Shown one piece after another: positions 22,119 through 32,660 of a stretch of DNA of 64,000 nucleotides. The translations under genes were made by a program, and so were the position numbers. Where the stretch lies: contig NC_067485.1 of assembly GCF_947179515.1 (NCBI RefSeq), positions 1,787,654-1,851,653 on the forward strand, given 5' to 3'. This DNA comes from Apodemus sylvaticus (lineage: Eukaryota > Chordata > Mammalia > Rodentia > Muridae). The stretch's first letter is position 1, and each line of letters begins with the position of its first letter. The notes below the pieces were generated by a model. It ran no database searches and was not told the origin of the DNA. It saw only the letters and a list, made by a program, of their open reading frames with translations.

Positions 22119-22205
22119 GCTAGAGAGATGGCTCAGGGGTTAAGGGGCACCTGCTGCTCTTGCAGGACCTGGGTTCCATTCCTAGCACCACACAGTACTC
22201 AGGTG
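22119..22205 (+). repeat. B2-type SINE head
   Basis: GGGCTAGAGAGATGGCTCAGG through the B box GGGTTCCATTCC to CACACAGTACTCAG. Only the tRNA-like portion remains. Confidence 0.85.
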
Positions 22206-23140
22206 AGTTGAAATAAGCACAATCTAAGAAGTTAAAAATCTTACCATGTTCTGGGAATGGGCAAGACTCAGGGTTCCTCCTTTGAATTTCCTTGCCAGCA
22301 TGTGCCAAGGTTCCTCTTCTTTCCAGGGTAAGAGTTGGCAAAGAGAAGCTCTTTACAGAGAAAGGGGAGCCCCCCCCCCCCAACTCGGGGACATGCAGAA
22401 AAGGTGGAGAAATGAGAGACTGCCTTATCTTGTCTCACCTGGGATAATCAATGCTGTATTGGCATCGGGAATTGGAAACAAATTCTAGAAAAATCTCCCT
22501 CAAGTTTCCACAAGGTGATCCAATTAAGATATGACTGGCAGCCATGAAAAACTTTGGTGCTGCCAAACCACAGAGAAATTCTAGACACAAAAACACAAGA
22601 AATATCTTGCTGGATAACCAAATATTTTTTAAAAGGGCTGTATAGTATAGGCTAAAACTTTCAAGACATGGTTGACTATTTTTCTTGCCCTGAAGCCAAA
22701 GATAACCTAAAACAAGGGAAACACTCGCTATCCCACGAAAGCCAGACAAGCAAACAGAAATTTGCAATGAATCTTTCTTAGCCTCCACAAAAGCCAAGAC
22801 GAAAATCCATCTTCAGCACATTGAAATGAAATCTCTTAGGTCAACTAACAAGACCTGCCCTGCAGGGGTGCTGACTGCAGACCAGACAAGCTTGCAGCTT
22901 CTGCAACCTGGGCCTCCATCTGCCTTTGTAAAGCACTTTGTGAAAGGGACTGCAGATGTTCAGGGTCTCTAAAAGCTGCCAGCTTCTAGAAGAATCAGCT
23001 CCTATAGGAACAGCTATTGGCCTGTCCATGGAGCCAGCATGAGGGATCCTTCGACTGGACAATTCTACATGGCAGGTCACAGCACCATGGTAGCCAGAAA
23101 AGAGGGAGTTGTGAAGTTCTAGACACAAGCTTCTTTCTCA
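22206..23140. other. Unique-looking DNA with a C12 run
   Basis: A pure C run at 22370-22381. I recognise no interspersed repeat in the block. Confidence 0.45.
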
Positions 23141-23144
23141 TTTT

Positions 23145-23375
23145 TGTCTGTCTGTCTGTCTGTCTGTCCATCTGTTTTGAGGCAGAGTATCATGTAGCTC
23201 AGACTGTCTTTGAATTCTTTATGTAGCCAAGGATGATCTTGAATATCCTGGTAATCCTCCTGCTAGGATTATAGGCATATGCTATCATGAGCAGGTTATA
23301 CACTACTGGGGATCAAACCTAAGACCTTGTATTTGCCTGGCAAGCACTCCTCTAACTGATCTACATCCTCTTCCC
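23145..23375 (-). repeat. ID-B1 composite SINE, antisense, with (TGTC)n tail
   Basis: A TGTC run (23145-23168, the element's former tail side) leads into an antisense B1-like part (GTAGCCAAGGATGATCTTGAA ... GGATTATAGGCATATGC). An antisense ID-like head follows (GGGATCAAACCTAAGACC ... CAAGCACTCCTCTAACTGA). Confidence 0.8.
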
Positions 23376-23439
23376 TTTCCCCCCAAAGAACACCCACCTT
23401 AAATGAAGCCATTAAAAAATTAGTCTTTTTTAATCTTCA

Positions 23440-23520
23440 TTAGAAAGATGGCTCAATGGTTAAAACCACTGGGTGCTATTCCAGAAGATCTATATTCAGT
23501 TGGAAGCACCTACATGGCAT
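23440..23520 (+). repeat. B2/B3-type SINE head
   Basis: TTAGAAAGATGGCTCAATGG ... CTATTCCAGAAGATC ... TTGGAAGCACC. Truncated and diverged. Confidence 0.65.
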
Positions 23521-23524
23521 TATT

Positions 23525-24010
23525 CATTAATTTATAAAAGTTCTTTACATGTGACTGATCTAAGAATTGTTGTAAATATTTTCTCTCAATGTGTAGCTTG
23601 TTTATTTTTCTTGATTTTTTTAAGGGTCACAAGCTGAAATTTTCATGCTTTCTAGCTTATACACACCATTTAATGATTCGTTTTGTTTTTTTTTTCCTGT
23701 ACCCTCTCCAACTCATTCTTGCCTTCCCAAAGCTCAGGGACATGTTCCCCAGGTGTCTTTCTGATAAGTTTTTATTTTTATGCATATCACACTGATTTGA
23801 ATTTCATTTCATGTATAATGTGAAGTCGAGCTGAAACTTTATCCTCACACGTGGATTATGAATGTGTGACTGGCCCATTGACCTTGTACCCCTCACAGAA
23901 GAGATTTTCCTTTTCCTATCACATTGCTTTGACTCTCTTATATGAATTTACCTTGATATACTTATGTGAATTCTGATCTGGACATTCTATCCTGGACTAT
24001 GGACACATAT
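23525..24010 (-). mobile_element. Old L1 fragment, antisense
   Basis: The plus strand shows antisense L1 words in order: TTTATAAAAGTTCTTTACAT, GTAAATATTTTCTCTCAATGTG, ACGTGGATTATGAATGTGTG and TTTTCCTATCACATTGCTTTGA. The frame is lost. Confidence 0.65.
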
Positions 24011-24070
24011 GACCTCATACCAATGTGGCATCCACCATTACAGACCTGAGCCTGGTGACTTTGGTTTTTT

Positions 24071-24105
24071 GGTTTGGTTTGGTTTGGTTTGGTTTGGTTT
24101 GGTTT
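24071..24105. repeat. (GGTTT)7 microsatellite
   Basis: Seven pure pentanucleotide repeats following TTTTTT. Confidence 0.95.
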
Positions 24106-24109
24106 GAGC

Positions 24110-24410
24110 ATTATGTAGAATTCTTCCTCTTTCCCAGTTAAGCTTAAAGCTGTCTTACCTGTTTATGTGTGAAATTCCTTTCACACAAGGCAACAGGGCA
24201 AGTTTTACCATGAGAAACATGAGATAAACTTTGGGGTGACTCTCCTGTGACAAGAAGGAGGTGCCAGAACAGAGACTTACACAGACTGGCTTGTGCAGTG
24301 CCCCATTAACAACTTGAAGTCCTAAGGCCAGGGTAATGGGCTTTGGAGACAGGACCTTGGGAAGTAAGCTCAAGATGTCCCGAGGATAGTGGCTTTAAGG
24401 AAGAGACACC
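24110..24410. other. No recognisable feature
   Basis: Unique-looking sequence before a B1 copy. Confidence 0.45.
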
Positions 24411-24412
24411 AT

Positions 24413-24545
24413 CACCAGGCATGGTGACACACGCCTAAAATGCCAGCATTTGATTTGGCAACAAAAAAGATCAGGAGTCAACTACATAACAAGTCTGAGG
24501 GAAGCTGGGCTACTAGAGACCCTGTCTCTAAAATAAAATACAACT
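24413..24545 (+). repeat. Diverged B1 SINE
   Basis: ACCAGGCATGGTGACACACGCC ... TGCCAGCATTTG ... GACCCTGTCTC with an AAAATAAAATA tail. Several small deletions. Confidence 0.75.
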
Positions 24546-24559
24546 AAACTTATAAAAAG

Positions 24560-24800
24560 GGAGAGTGATATCAGAAAAGTTGTGTCTCTGTCTCTTCCCT
24601 CTCCCCCGACCCCAACCCCCTTCCTCACAGAAAGCCATCAGCAAGCCAATGTAAGAGCCCTCACGCAGCAGCAGAATCAAGCCCTTGACCTTGACCTTGC
24701 CAGCCTCCTTAGAACCACGAAGAATAGCTGCGTGGTTTAAGCCCCACGCCTAGTCCATCTGTGCTGTGGGCTGATGGCAGAACCCAGGCATGAAAAGGAA
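24560..24800 (+). mobile_element. MLT1-like MaLR LTR, 3' part
   Basis: The late LTR words are recognisable: AATCAAGCCCTTGACCTTGACC, TTGCCAGCCTCC, GTGGTTTAAGCCCCACGCC and TGATGGCAGAACCCAGG. Old and incomplete. Confidence 0.55.
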
Positions 24801-25670
24801 ATTATCATGGACCTTAAAGATGACAATTTAATTTGATTCAGGGGCCGTTAGAACTTACCAGTGGCAGATTAATCACAAACATCTATCTCCATTCCTCCTC
24901 AAAATTCTACAAAACAGCAGCAAAGAAAAAGGATTAAAGTCATAAACCCTCAGAAGTTGGAAGTGGGGATTCATCCGTCACCTCCTGGAAGGTAGAAGCC
25001 AGGTGGACATGATGACTACCCTACACCTAGCAGAGACAGGCAATGCAGGGAGAACCTTCCTGAGCCTAGAAAGATATAAAACACAAGTAACAGCTCCCAT
25101 ACATATGTGGTGCTGATAGAACCCATGGGCCACTGGGTTTCTTTCCAACTATCACAGGGGAACAGACTCACCAAAGAAATAGAGTTTGCGCCATGGGTGG
25201 AAAGTTAATAAAGGACCCAATACATGGTCCTTGAGGGACTGGTGCAGGGTTCCCCAGTAATACTCCCACAATCTACAAGTCCCTCATGTCATTGTTAGTC
25301 GCCTGACAATACTTACATGCTGTTACTACTGTAGCACTGAGAATGATCAAGCTATTGCTATGACCTGTGAGTATGCAGAGCTGACTAAAGGGTCAATATA
25401 TTATCAATTTAACAAGCAAGCAGGCAGTATTTTAAGATTATTAGTAAAATCTTTTACCTTACACATCCTTTCAAGGACCTTGGGAAGAACGAAAGTCACT
25501 GATAGTCCCCAAATAGAACCTTCAGAAATCACCAGTTCTAAAGAAGCCTTGGAAGATGTTCTACCCATAATGCAACTCCAGACAATCTAAGGAACAAGAA
25601 GATGTTTTAGAAACGAAAGTTATCAAAGCTATGCATAAGGCTTATGGGTGGGCTAGATAATAAACGTGAA
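24801..25670. other. About 0.9 kb without recognisable features
   Basis: Unique-looking, including an AT-rich homeobox-site-like stretch near 24820-24880. No exon supported. Confidence 0.45.
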
Positions 25671-25843
25671 ACCGGGCAGTGGTGGTGCACGCCTGTAATC
25701 CCAGCACTTGGAGGCAGAGGCAGGCGATTTCTGAGCACGAGGCCAGCCTGGTCTACAGAGTGAGTTCCAGGACAGCCAGGGCTACACAGAGAAACCCTGT
25801 CCTGCAAAAACAACAAACAACAACAAAAAACAAAACAAAACAA
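25671..25843 (+). repeat. Young B1 SINE with target duplication
   Basis: Near-consensus B1 (GGGCAGTGGTGGTGCACGCC to GAGAAACCCTGTCC) with a CAAAACAAAA tail. AAACGTGAA (25662-25670) and AAACTTGAA (25844-25852) flank it with one mismatch. Translations across it are spurious. Confidence 0.93.
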
Positions 25844-26054
25844 AAACTTGAAGTAATCTTTGGGAAGGAGAAAGGATTCAAAAGGCAACCAGGAAAGGAA
25901 AACAGAGGGCTGGAGTCAAAGACATACAGACAAAGACCAGAAAAGACACTGGCCTGAAGTTCACAAGGAAATGCAGGAGATAACGTTCTCATTTCCATCT
26001 GCATGGTACTTTAAAGAGATGCATGTATAGACTGCTTTGATAACAACTGCACAC

Positions 26055-26130
26055 TGGGGCTAGGGCTCAGCTGTAGGGAACTTGCCTAGCCATGCATAAA
26101 ACCCTGGAGTTAATCCCCAGTATGCTGGAA
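26055..26130 (+). repeat. ID-type SINE
   Basis: CTGGGGCTAGGGCTCAGCTG ... CTTGCCTAGCCATGC ... GAGTTAATCCCCAG with an A9 tail. Confidence 0.75.
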
Positions 26131-26257
26131 AAAAAAATCAAACTTCTAAAAAAAAAAAGGAACAAAATGAAGTAGCTATTGGATTTTGTCTAGCTGTAAA
26201 GGCAGAGATATTGAGGTTTTCAGCCATCTGGGTGTCTAAGGACAGGATTGTTGAAGG

Positions 26258-26375
26258 ATATAAACCAGGCCGACCTCGAACTCACAAAGACTAGCCTTCC
26301 AACTCACAAAGACCAGCCTTCCTCAGCTTTTCAGCTTCCAAGGACTGAGATCAAAAGTGTATACCGCCACACCCA
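26258..26375 (-). repeat. B1 SINE fragment, antisense, with internal 22-bp tandem duplication
   Basis: Antisense B1 words (GGCCGACCTCGAACTCAC and CAAGGACTGAGATCAAAAGTGT). A 22-base unit beginning AACTCACAAAGA is repeated at 26279-26300 and 26301-26322 with one mismatch, a duplication private to this copy. Confidence 0.75.
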
Positions 26376-26869
26376 TTCTTATCAAATCTACACCCTCACT
26401 CACTGCTGCCCTTTATTCCTGTCCCAGTTATCAATTAACACATTTTCTGTTTCTAGAACCTGGTAAACAGAAATGACTGGGAAGCAGCAAAACTGTCAGA
26501 CTTTTCTCCTGGCTTCTCATGTTGTACCCATACAACCCTCCTCACTAACACACACACACACACACACACACACACCAGATTGAATGCAGCAACAACCTGG
26601 ACTGCTAGGCTTTGAATCACAGAAAATTTCATTTTTATTTTGAGAAGTTTTTGTTTGAACTCAGAGTCTATAGTCTAGATGTTCCCAGGAACTTGTCATC
26701 TTGGCCCCAGAGAATTTAAATGTAAAGGAGGCTAGTAAATGCTGGGAAAGACTCTACAGAGCTAAGCAGGGCACAGCCTCCACACAATACTGACTGGCAG
26801 CCAGGAATGGCCCAGGCCAGCAAATTTCAGCAGCAACTTGGGAGATCCAGACAAAGTCGAACGAATTTC
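26376..26869. other. Unique-looking DNA with (CA)14
   Basis: A CA array at 26548-26575. Otherwise nothing recognised. Confidence 0.45.
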
Positions 26870-27175
26870 CTGTGGTTGTAACAGAATACCTAAAACTGGT
26901 CATCTACAAAGAAAAGAGGTTTGCTTGGCTTATAGCTTTGGAGACTAGGGAAGCAATAACCTTCTCACAGATTTGGTGAGGGCTGCTCACAGCTTCAATT
27001 TGTGGCAGGAAAGAAATGGGTAAAAGATGAAAATAAAGGTGATTGGGATGGTTTTGAGAGAAAATTCCATAGTATTTAAATCCTAGAGAAAATGCAAGAA
27101 AGAACTTGGATGGGAGAATGGTAGGAAACCTTGTCTTCTTGACAAAGGTACATACCACTCAAACCTTGGTCTTAG
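26870..27175 (-). mobile_element. MaLR/ERVL-like LTR fragment, antisense
   Basis: The plus strand carries 'TTGTAACAGAATACCTAAAACTGG', 'AAAGAAAAGAGGTTTGCTTGGC' and 'GAGACTAGGGAAGC', the antisense order of an old MaLR LTR. The remainder is decayed. Confidence 0.55.
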
Positions 27176-27437
27176 AAGTAAAGTAAATCTCTCAGAGTGC
27201 TCAGAGAAGACAGAATGTCTCTTCCTCATGGACCTGCTCAAAACTTCACAACAGGCCCCCCAAGACAGAGTTTCCTTGTGGGAGATTCACGGAGACCAGC
27301 ACTGAGGTCTGGCTCAACCCTCCTCTATACACACAAGTAGCATCTTAGTTTCTATCAAATGACATTAAATCAGGTGCTTTTCTCACGGATATTTTATACC
27401 ATTGATCAAAGGCTGATGGTTCCCCAATACACACATG

Positions 27438-27546
27438 CCAGGTCTCACTATGCAGCCCTGTCTGGCCTGGAGCTCACAGAGATGCACCTGCCTCTGCTTC
27501 CCAAAGCTGGGATTAAAGGTGGATTCCATGACACCTAACTCCACCC
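27438..27546 (-). repeat. B1 SINE, antisense, truncated
   Basis: GGTCTCACTATGCAGCCCTG ... GGAGCTCACAGAGATGCACC ... GCTGGGATTAAAGGTGG on the plus strand. Confidence 0.85.
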
Positions 27547-27639
27547 CTGTTTTTTTGACAAATTCTTTAACTGAACCTGAAGCTCCAAGTCCTTCAGGCT
27601 GGCTGGGCCGTCCTCCTGACTCCACCTCCCCACAGCTTG

Positions 27640-27712
27640 GTTCTGAGGACCTGAACTCTGGTCACCATGCGTACACAGAAGACATCTTACTGAGCCGGCC
27701 CAGCAGCCTCTT
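27640..27712 (-). repeat. B4-type SINE head, antisense
   Basis: GAGGACCTGAACTCTGGTCACC ... CATCTTACTGAGCCGGCCCAGC. This is the antisense promoter head only. Confidence 0.65.
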
Positions 27713-28223
27713 CTTATCCTCTTTTGTGTTGCTGGTGTTTGGGAAGACCTCCCCACCTTCAGCCAACATCTCCCCTTTGCTGTCACTTTCGTAGTAAGTA
27801 GTTAATGGAAAGCAATCTGCAAATGCTGAGCTATCTCTCAGGTGAAACTCATTTTGTTCTGTGTTTCCAACCATCAGACCAATTCATTTCTTCCCTCTAA
27901 TAGGCTCGCACATGAGTGTACCTCTATAGGACATGCAGAGCCAACCCCACCCGTAATATACAACCTAGTGATGCCTGGCAAGACTATTGTAAGACTATTG
28001 TCCCCCAGAAGGGAGAGCCTTTTCCTGTTTGAAGAAGTTACCAGTTTCTAATTAGCACCATGCTGGACTATGGATTCAATGTTTCCCTAAATTCTGACTT
28101 TTTACATAAAATTGGAAACCTGGGAGTTTTTAAATGTAAAATCTCAAAATATTTAAATGTCTGCTACCTACTTACCTTTTCTTCAAAATAGTTCAAAATT
28201 TAGGCACATATGCAATGCATATC
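27713..28223. other. No recognisable feature
   Basis: Unique-looking sequence. Nothing assigned. Confidence 0.45.
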
Positions 28224-28440
28224 AGGGGCTGGGGAAATGGTTCAGTGGATAAGAAACCAGGTGTGCAAGCATGAGGACCTGAGTTCGAATCCCAGTATCC
28301 ATGTGTCGTTGAACATGGCCATGCACACCTACCTGTAGCCATGCCACTGGTGGGGAGGATAGAGACAGGAGAATCACTGGGGCTCTGGACTACCAACCTA
28401 CCTCCAGGTTCAGTAAGAGACCCTGTCTCAGGAGCATAAA

Positions 28441-28506
<66 letters not shown>

Positions 28507-28575
28507 ATAGAATAAGATGCCTGATGTCCTCTTCTAGCTTCTGAACATATGTATACACACCACATATACAGTGCA
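28224..28575 (+). repeat. Full-length B4/RSINE-type SINE with internal (GA)30
   Basis: Head GGGGCTGGGGAAATGGTTCAG, B box GAGTTCGAATCCC, then GTTCAGTAAGAGACCCTGTC. A pure GA array at 28443-28502 separates this from the distal piece (GATGTCCTCTTCTAGCTTC to CATGTGGG). The array grew inside the element rather than at its end. Confidence 0.88.
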
Positions 28576-28579
28576 TGTG

Positions 28580-29074
28580 GGTCATGGAACTGGCCTACAG
28601 GCTTCCCGCTTAGCCCCATGTTTTTATCCTGAGTTCAACCTCCCTTTAAATGTCCTAATTCTCCTATAATTTTATTATTTCCTTCCCATTCTCTCAAGCT
28701 CCTGACTTGGTCCTTGGAAATTGAAACCAGGAGACGGATGGACAGAGCACAGTGTTTTTCCCACATACTGACTCTGAGCTTCATTACAGATTCAGAATAT
28801 AATTGTGAGTTGAGAAGGTTCCCCCCCCCCATCTTCTTTCTTTAGTTCACTTCTGTTCTAAATCAGAACACAAAGAATAATGTTCCAAGGTCTCCCATGA
28901 GATGACAGAACCACCCAGTGGAAATCACGTATTGTTTATGAGCTAAAAAGCCTGAAGCATGAGTCTGACCAGAAAATTATGAGGCAAATACAACAGGCAT
29001 TGACCTAAGAGGAACCAGGGCCCAAGAGCTGTCTCCTCACTTAACATGAGCATTATAGTGAATATTTCTTTCTT
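28580..29074. other. No recognisable feature
   Basis: Unique-looking, with a C10 run at 28821-28830. Confidence 0.45.
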
Positions 29075-29475
29075 GACACTTTGTTTTTAAGATTTATTTA
29101 TTTTATGTATATAAGTGTTTGTCTGCATATATGCCTGTGCACCATGTGCCCACCTGGTCAAATCTAATCTAAATATCATTTTCTTACTCCCATAATATTT
29201 GTGGCACCATCACTTGGGTGGACACACCTTGCCTGTCAGGTCAGTATTGTAGCATGCAGGTTTGCTACCTGGTAATAACCATTGATGGCTTTTCTCTTTC
29301 CATAGCTTGAATAGCGCCTTCCAGCACTATGGAAAGCTAGCCAGAAGGGAGGCCAGAAAAAGACATTGGATCTTCTGGAACTGGAGTTAAAGACAGTTAT
29401 GAATACCATATGACTACTGGGAAAAGAACTCAGGTCTTCTGAAAGATAAGAACTACTGAACCATCCCCTCTAGCT
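29075..29475 (-). repeat. B3-type SINE, antisense, split by an insert
   Basis: The distal B3 half lies at about 29085-29160 (AAGATTTATTTATTTTATGT ... CTGTGCACCATGTGCC). The promoter half lies at about 29346-29475 (GACATTGGATCTTCTGGAAC ... TACTGAACCATCCCCTCTAGC). The two fit end to end once 29160-29345 is removed. Confidence 0.8.
29160..29345 (+). mobile_element. L1 (Lx-lineage) 3' UTR-like segment inside B3
   Basis: Contains 'GTCAGGTCAGTATTGTAGCATGC', 'GCGCCTTCCAGCACTATGG' and 'AAAGCTAGCC', words I associate with Lx L1 3' UTRs. It has no A tail and no clear target duplication, so how it came to split the B3 is unclear. Confidence 0.5.
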
Positions 29476-29914
29476 CCCCTTGTTTCTGCTACTTCTAATG
29501 GTGGTACCTATCATTCTACAGTCTAAACCCTGGGGATAACACAGTTGCAGACCCTTTGCAAGGGCATCTTCATGCGCAACCACCTAGATTCAGGTCCTAC
29601 ACATCAGTTAGATCCAGTGTCACCTGGCAGCAGTTAGTTAATCCTCAGCCTGGAAGAAGCTACTATAACACCCTTCTCTTAAGTGAAGATAGCTTGCTAC
29701 CTAATCCAGCACATCCTGAAGAAGAGAACATACCACTCATCCCCGCCTTGCTTTGACCAAGGTCTTTGTTACAGACATTTCACTAGGAATTGAATAGCAA
29801 TGTTCACTATAGTATGGAAAGATGAAGGCCCTGGGTATGTTGAGCTAACTAGAAACCTTAACATCTTTCAGAGCCTTTTGCAGATAGCCAAGGGTTTAAT
29901 TGGATCCCTTTTAC
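29476..29914. other. Unassigned sequence, possibly more L1 3' UTR
   Basis: No firm repeat match. It sits between two L1 3' UTR-like pieces and may be decayed L1. Confidence 0.35.
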
Positions 29915-30262
29915 TGCGATCAAATCCCAGAGCCAAACAACTTAAGACATTTGTTTTAGATCACAGTTTCAGAAGAATCAGGCCATGAGCTCTCAGCTCC
30001 AGTGTTCTGGGCCTATGGCAAGGCAGATCATCACATGGGAGGGCACACCACAGGAAAGCTGGATGCCTCAGTGAAGCCCAAACGAGGGAAGGAAGAGTCC
30101 GGAATAAATTGTACTCTTGAAGGGTAGGGTTCCAGCTACCTGCTTCCTTTTAAGTTTCCATCACCTCCCCACAACCTATTAAGTTACAAATCCCCTTTAA
30201 ATGAGATCTCCATACCAAGCATGGGATATCTTCCTATGTTATTGGTCCTGGAAGCTCCATGT
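29915..30262 (-). mobile_element. MaLR LTR, antisense
   Basis: The plus strand shows 'AGATCACAGTTTCAGAAGAATC', 'CAAGGCAGATCATCACATGG', 'TAAGTTTCCATCACCTCCCC' and 'AGTTACAAATCCCC', the antisense MaLR LTR layout. Diverged. Confidence 0.6.
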
Positions 30263-30284
30263 GACCATCCCTCTAACAACAGAG

Positions 30285-30894
30285 GGTATTGCCATTGCTT
30301 ATGGCTGCCCTCCAGGACTAGATGACAAAACCCTATTGCTGAACACATGGCACACTTTGGTTGTATGACATAGAGAAATCAAGCTAGAATTGACTTCAGA
30401 TCCGTCTCTGTGCTGGCTAGCTTTCATAATGTTGAAAGTTGAGGCCACTGTGAGAAAAAAAAGCCATCAATGCTATTATCCAGTGGCAAACTCTATATGC
30501 TAACTACTGTTCTGATGGGCAAGATTTGCCCACTGGTATAAATAGTGCCACAAAGGTTATGGGGGTAAGCAAACATTTTCAGATTTGATTTGTGTCCTGT
30601 TCCAGAGGAAGGAATTCATGCCCATTTACTGGTCAAAAGCTGGTGACTTAAAAGGTCTTAGGTCCTAGGAATGGAGAACCTACTACTGTTATCATGATAA
30701 ATGGTGATTGTCAAATTCCTTTCTAAATATATTTATTTACCCATAGACTAGTACCACTCTCAATCTTGGCCAAAGAAGCTTCTCTCTGTAGTGGTGATCA
30801 TTTAATTCAGGAACTCACAAGAGATCAAAATGCTGGCAGTAAGCAACTATGGAGTGGTCAGCCTTACATAAGACATTCATATTAACAAATGCGT

Positions 30895-30938
<44 letters not shown>

Positions 30939-31290
30939 AGGCTCAGGGAACACCAGAGAAGAGGGATTGATTGGAAGAAGCATCAGAGCAGGAAAATAGG
31001 GAAGAGAGCTGTGAAATCCCATCTTCAGGACATGACATAGCCATTGCTCTTACAAACTCACTGCAGCCAGCCCAATAGCAGACTGGGAAGATCAGTCAAC
31101 AACCTAAGAGGCAGCACCAACCAAACTCAGTGGGTTATTTAAAAAGCAGAAACGTGGAGGGCAGAGCCAGAGAGAAAGGGAATACGTCAGCTGCCTAAGG
31201 GGCAGAGGGAGAGAGAGTCTGAGTGAGTATGATCAAGACATATTGTTTACGTGTGCAGAATTGTCAGAGTAAGTGAAAGATATTCTATTT
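30285..31290 (+). mobile_element. Lx-lineage L1 3' UTR
   Basis: Long ordered match to a rodent Lx-type L1 3' UTR: TATGCTAACTACTGTTCTGATGG, AAGATTTGCCCACTGG, GGTTATGGGGGTAAGC, GGAAGGAATTCATGCCC, AAAGAAGCTTCTCTCTGTAG, AGGCTCAGGGAACACC, 'ACATGACATAGCCATTGC', 'CTCAGTGGGTTATTTAAAA' and TATGATCAAGACATATTG near the 3' end. A (CA)20 array at 30897-30936 lies where the UTR has a CCCTCCC-type stretch. Confidence 0.8.
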
Positions 31291-31309
31291 ATTTATAAGT
31301 CCTTTTTAT

Positions 31310-31450
31310 ATAAGTCCTATTTATAAGTGATTAATTAGTTCACTCATGAGGTCAGAGCTCTCATGATTCTATTACCTACCCAAAGAGCCCCTGCCTCTGA
31401 ACACTCCTTCATTTGAGATCAAGCCTCAACATATGAACTTTGGTGAGACC
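31310..31450 (-). mobile_element. MaLR LTR fragment, antisense
   Basis: The plus strand reads 'ATGAGGTCAGAGCTCTCATGATTC', 'CCTCTGAACACTCC', 'GATCAAGCCTCAACATATGAAC' and 'TTTGG', the distal antisense MaLR LTR piece. The rest is absent. Confidence 0.7.
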
Positions 31451-31672
31451 ATGTCTGAAGAAAAATGAGAAAAGGGGGCGGAGGAGGGGGAAGAAAGCAG
31501 GAAGAGAGATAGGCAATGAAGGCAGTTCCACGTTTAAGACAAAAGCAGAGGGACATTTACCTGCCCCGCCCCCATCCTGGTATTCCAGGGAGTGTTTGAA
31601 AAGAGTTCTTTGGGCAATCCCCAGCTCCCTTCTCAGGCAGTTAGGCTTTCTGGATGAACTTTTTATCCTCAG

Positions 31673-31728
31673 TTTGATGATGGACACCCTGTGGTTTGAC
31701 CTCATGATTCATTCACCAGTTTAGGAAG
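31673..31728 (+). other. Candidate 56-nt non-coding exon
   Basis: A consensus acceptor (CTTTTTATCCTCAG| at 31672) and consensus donor (AGGAAG|GTAAGA from 31729) frame 56 bases. All three frames are short or stopped nearby, so any transcript would probably be non-coding. Single-exon evidence is weak. Confidence 0.2.
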
Positions 31729-31734
31729 GTAAGA

Positions 31735-32637
31735 TCTTTATTTTCTGCTCTTTTGTCGAGAACAGAATTAACGTGGGAGGTTGGGAGAAAGCATTAACTT
31801 TAGCCCTGCTGCCTACCCCTCTGTCTGGAATGAATGGGACCAGAGACTCGTAGAGTGGTCCTGTCCAAGATTGGGAAACTGTGGCATGTCCTACCTCTGG
31901 ATCTTCTTCCACACCCAATGCCTAGAAGGGAGAATCCAGTTAGCCCCACTTTTGGTAATGTGCCAATGCCTTGGCCAGGGAGAGTAGGGCACCTTGATTG
32001 ACAGTCTAGCGCAAGGGTGAGCTAATTCCCTGGAATGCACGGAACAGCAATGAGGTAATTTCCTGGAAAGGAAATGGGGTGCTATTAGCATGAATGGGGA
32101 ACTGCAAAGTCAACAACTGCTCACTCCAACTCCTCCCCTAGTCCATTTATGTGATTTTAACCTAAGACTTCTGGAGACAGATGCCTTTATTCAGAGGACT
32201 GACATCCATGGGAAGGCAGAAAAATACCCTTTCAGATCATGGAGAGAAAAGGCCTTAAAACAACCAGGCACTGGATCTTTACACTCCTGTTGCACTGAAA
32301 GAGAGGTAGAGAAGAAAGTCACCCAACCTGCACAAAGTTTAGTCTCCTGCCTGGGGGCATCTCTCCACCACCCTCTGGGGGCTTCTGGGAAGGCCCTAAC
32401 TACCACTGGAGTCATTTCTTAAAGTGCACAGCCTCCAAATGTGGAGTGTGGGGAAGCAGGAAGTGCCTTTAGACTAACTCTTCCTGCTTCAGCAGGGGAG
32501 CAAGTGAGGCATCTAAGAAGGAATGAAGGAGGGAAAAGATCACCAGGAAAGAGATTTCAAAGGTGAAAATATTTTTCTGAAAGTATATCTGTGTGCAGTA
32601 AGTGTTGATATCTTGAATTAGAGCTGGGAATGGATTC
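31735..32637. other. No recognisable feature
   Basis: Unique-looking. Overlapping open frames on both strands lack recognisable domains. Confidence 0.45.
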
Positions 32638-32660
32638 TTTTTTTTTTTTTTTTTTAACAG
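32638..32660 (+). repeat. T18 run ending in a consensus splice acceptor
   Basis: Eighteen T residues followed by AACAG|G. It could be the tail of an antisense retrocopy, but I find no recognisable retrocopy next to it. It also matches an ideal 3' splice site. Confidence 0.6.
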
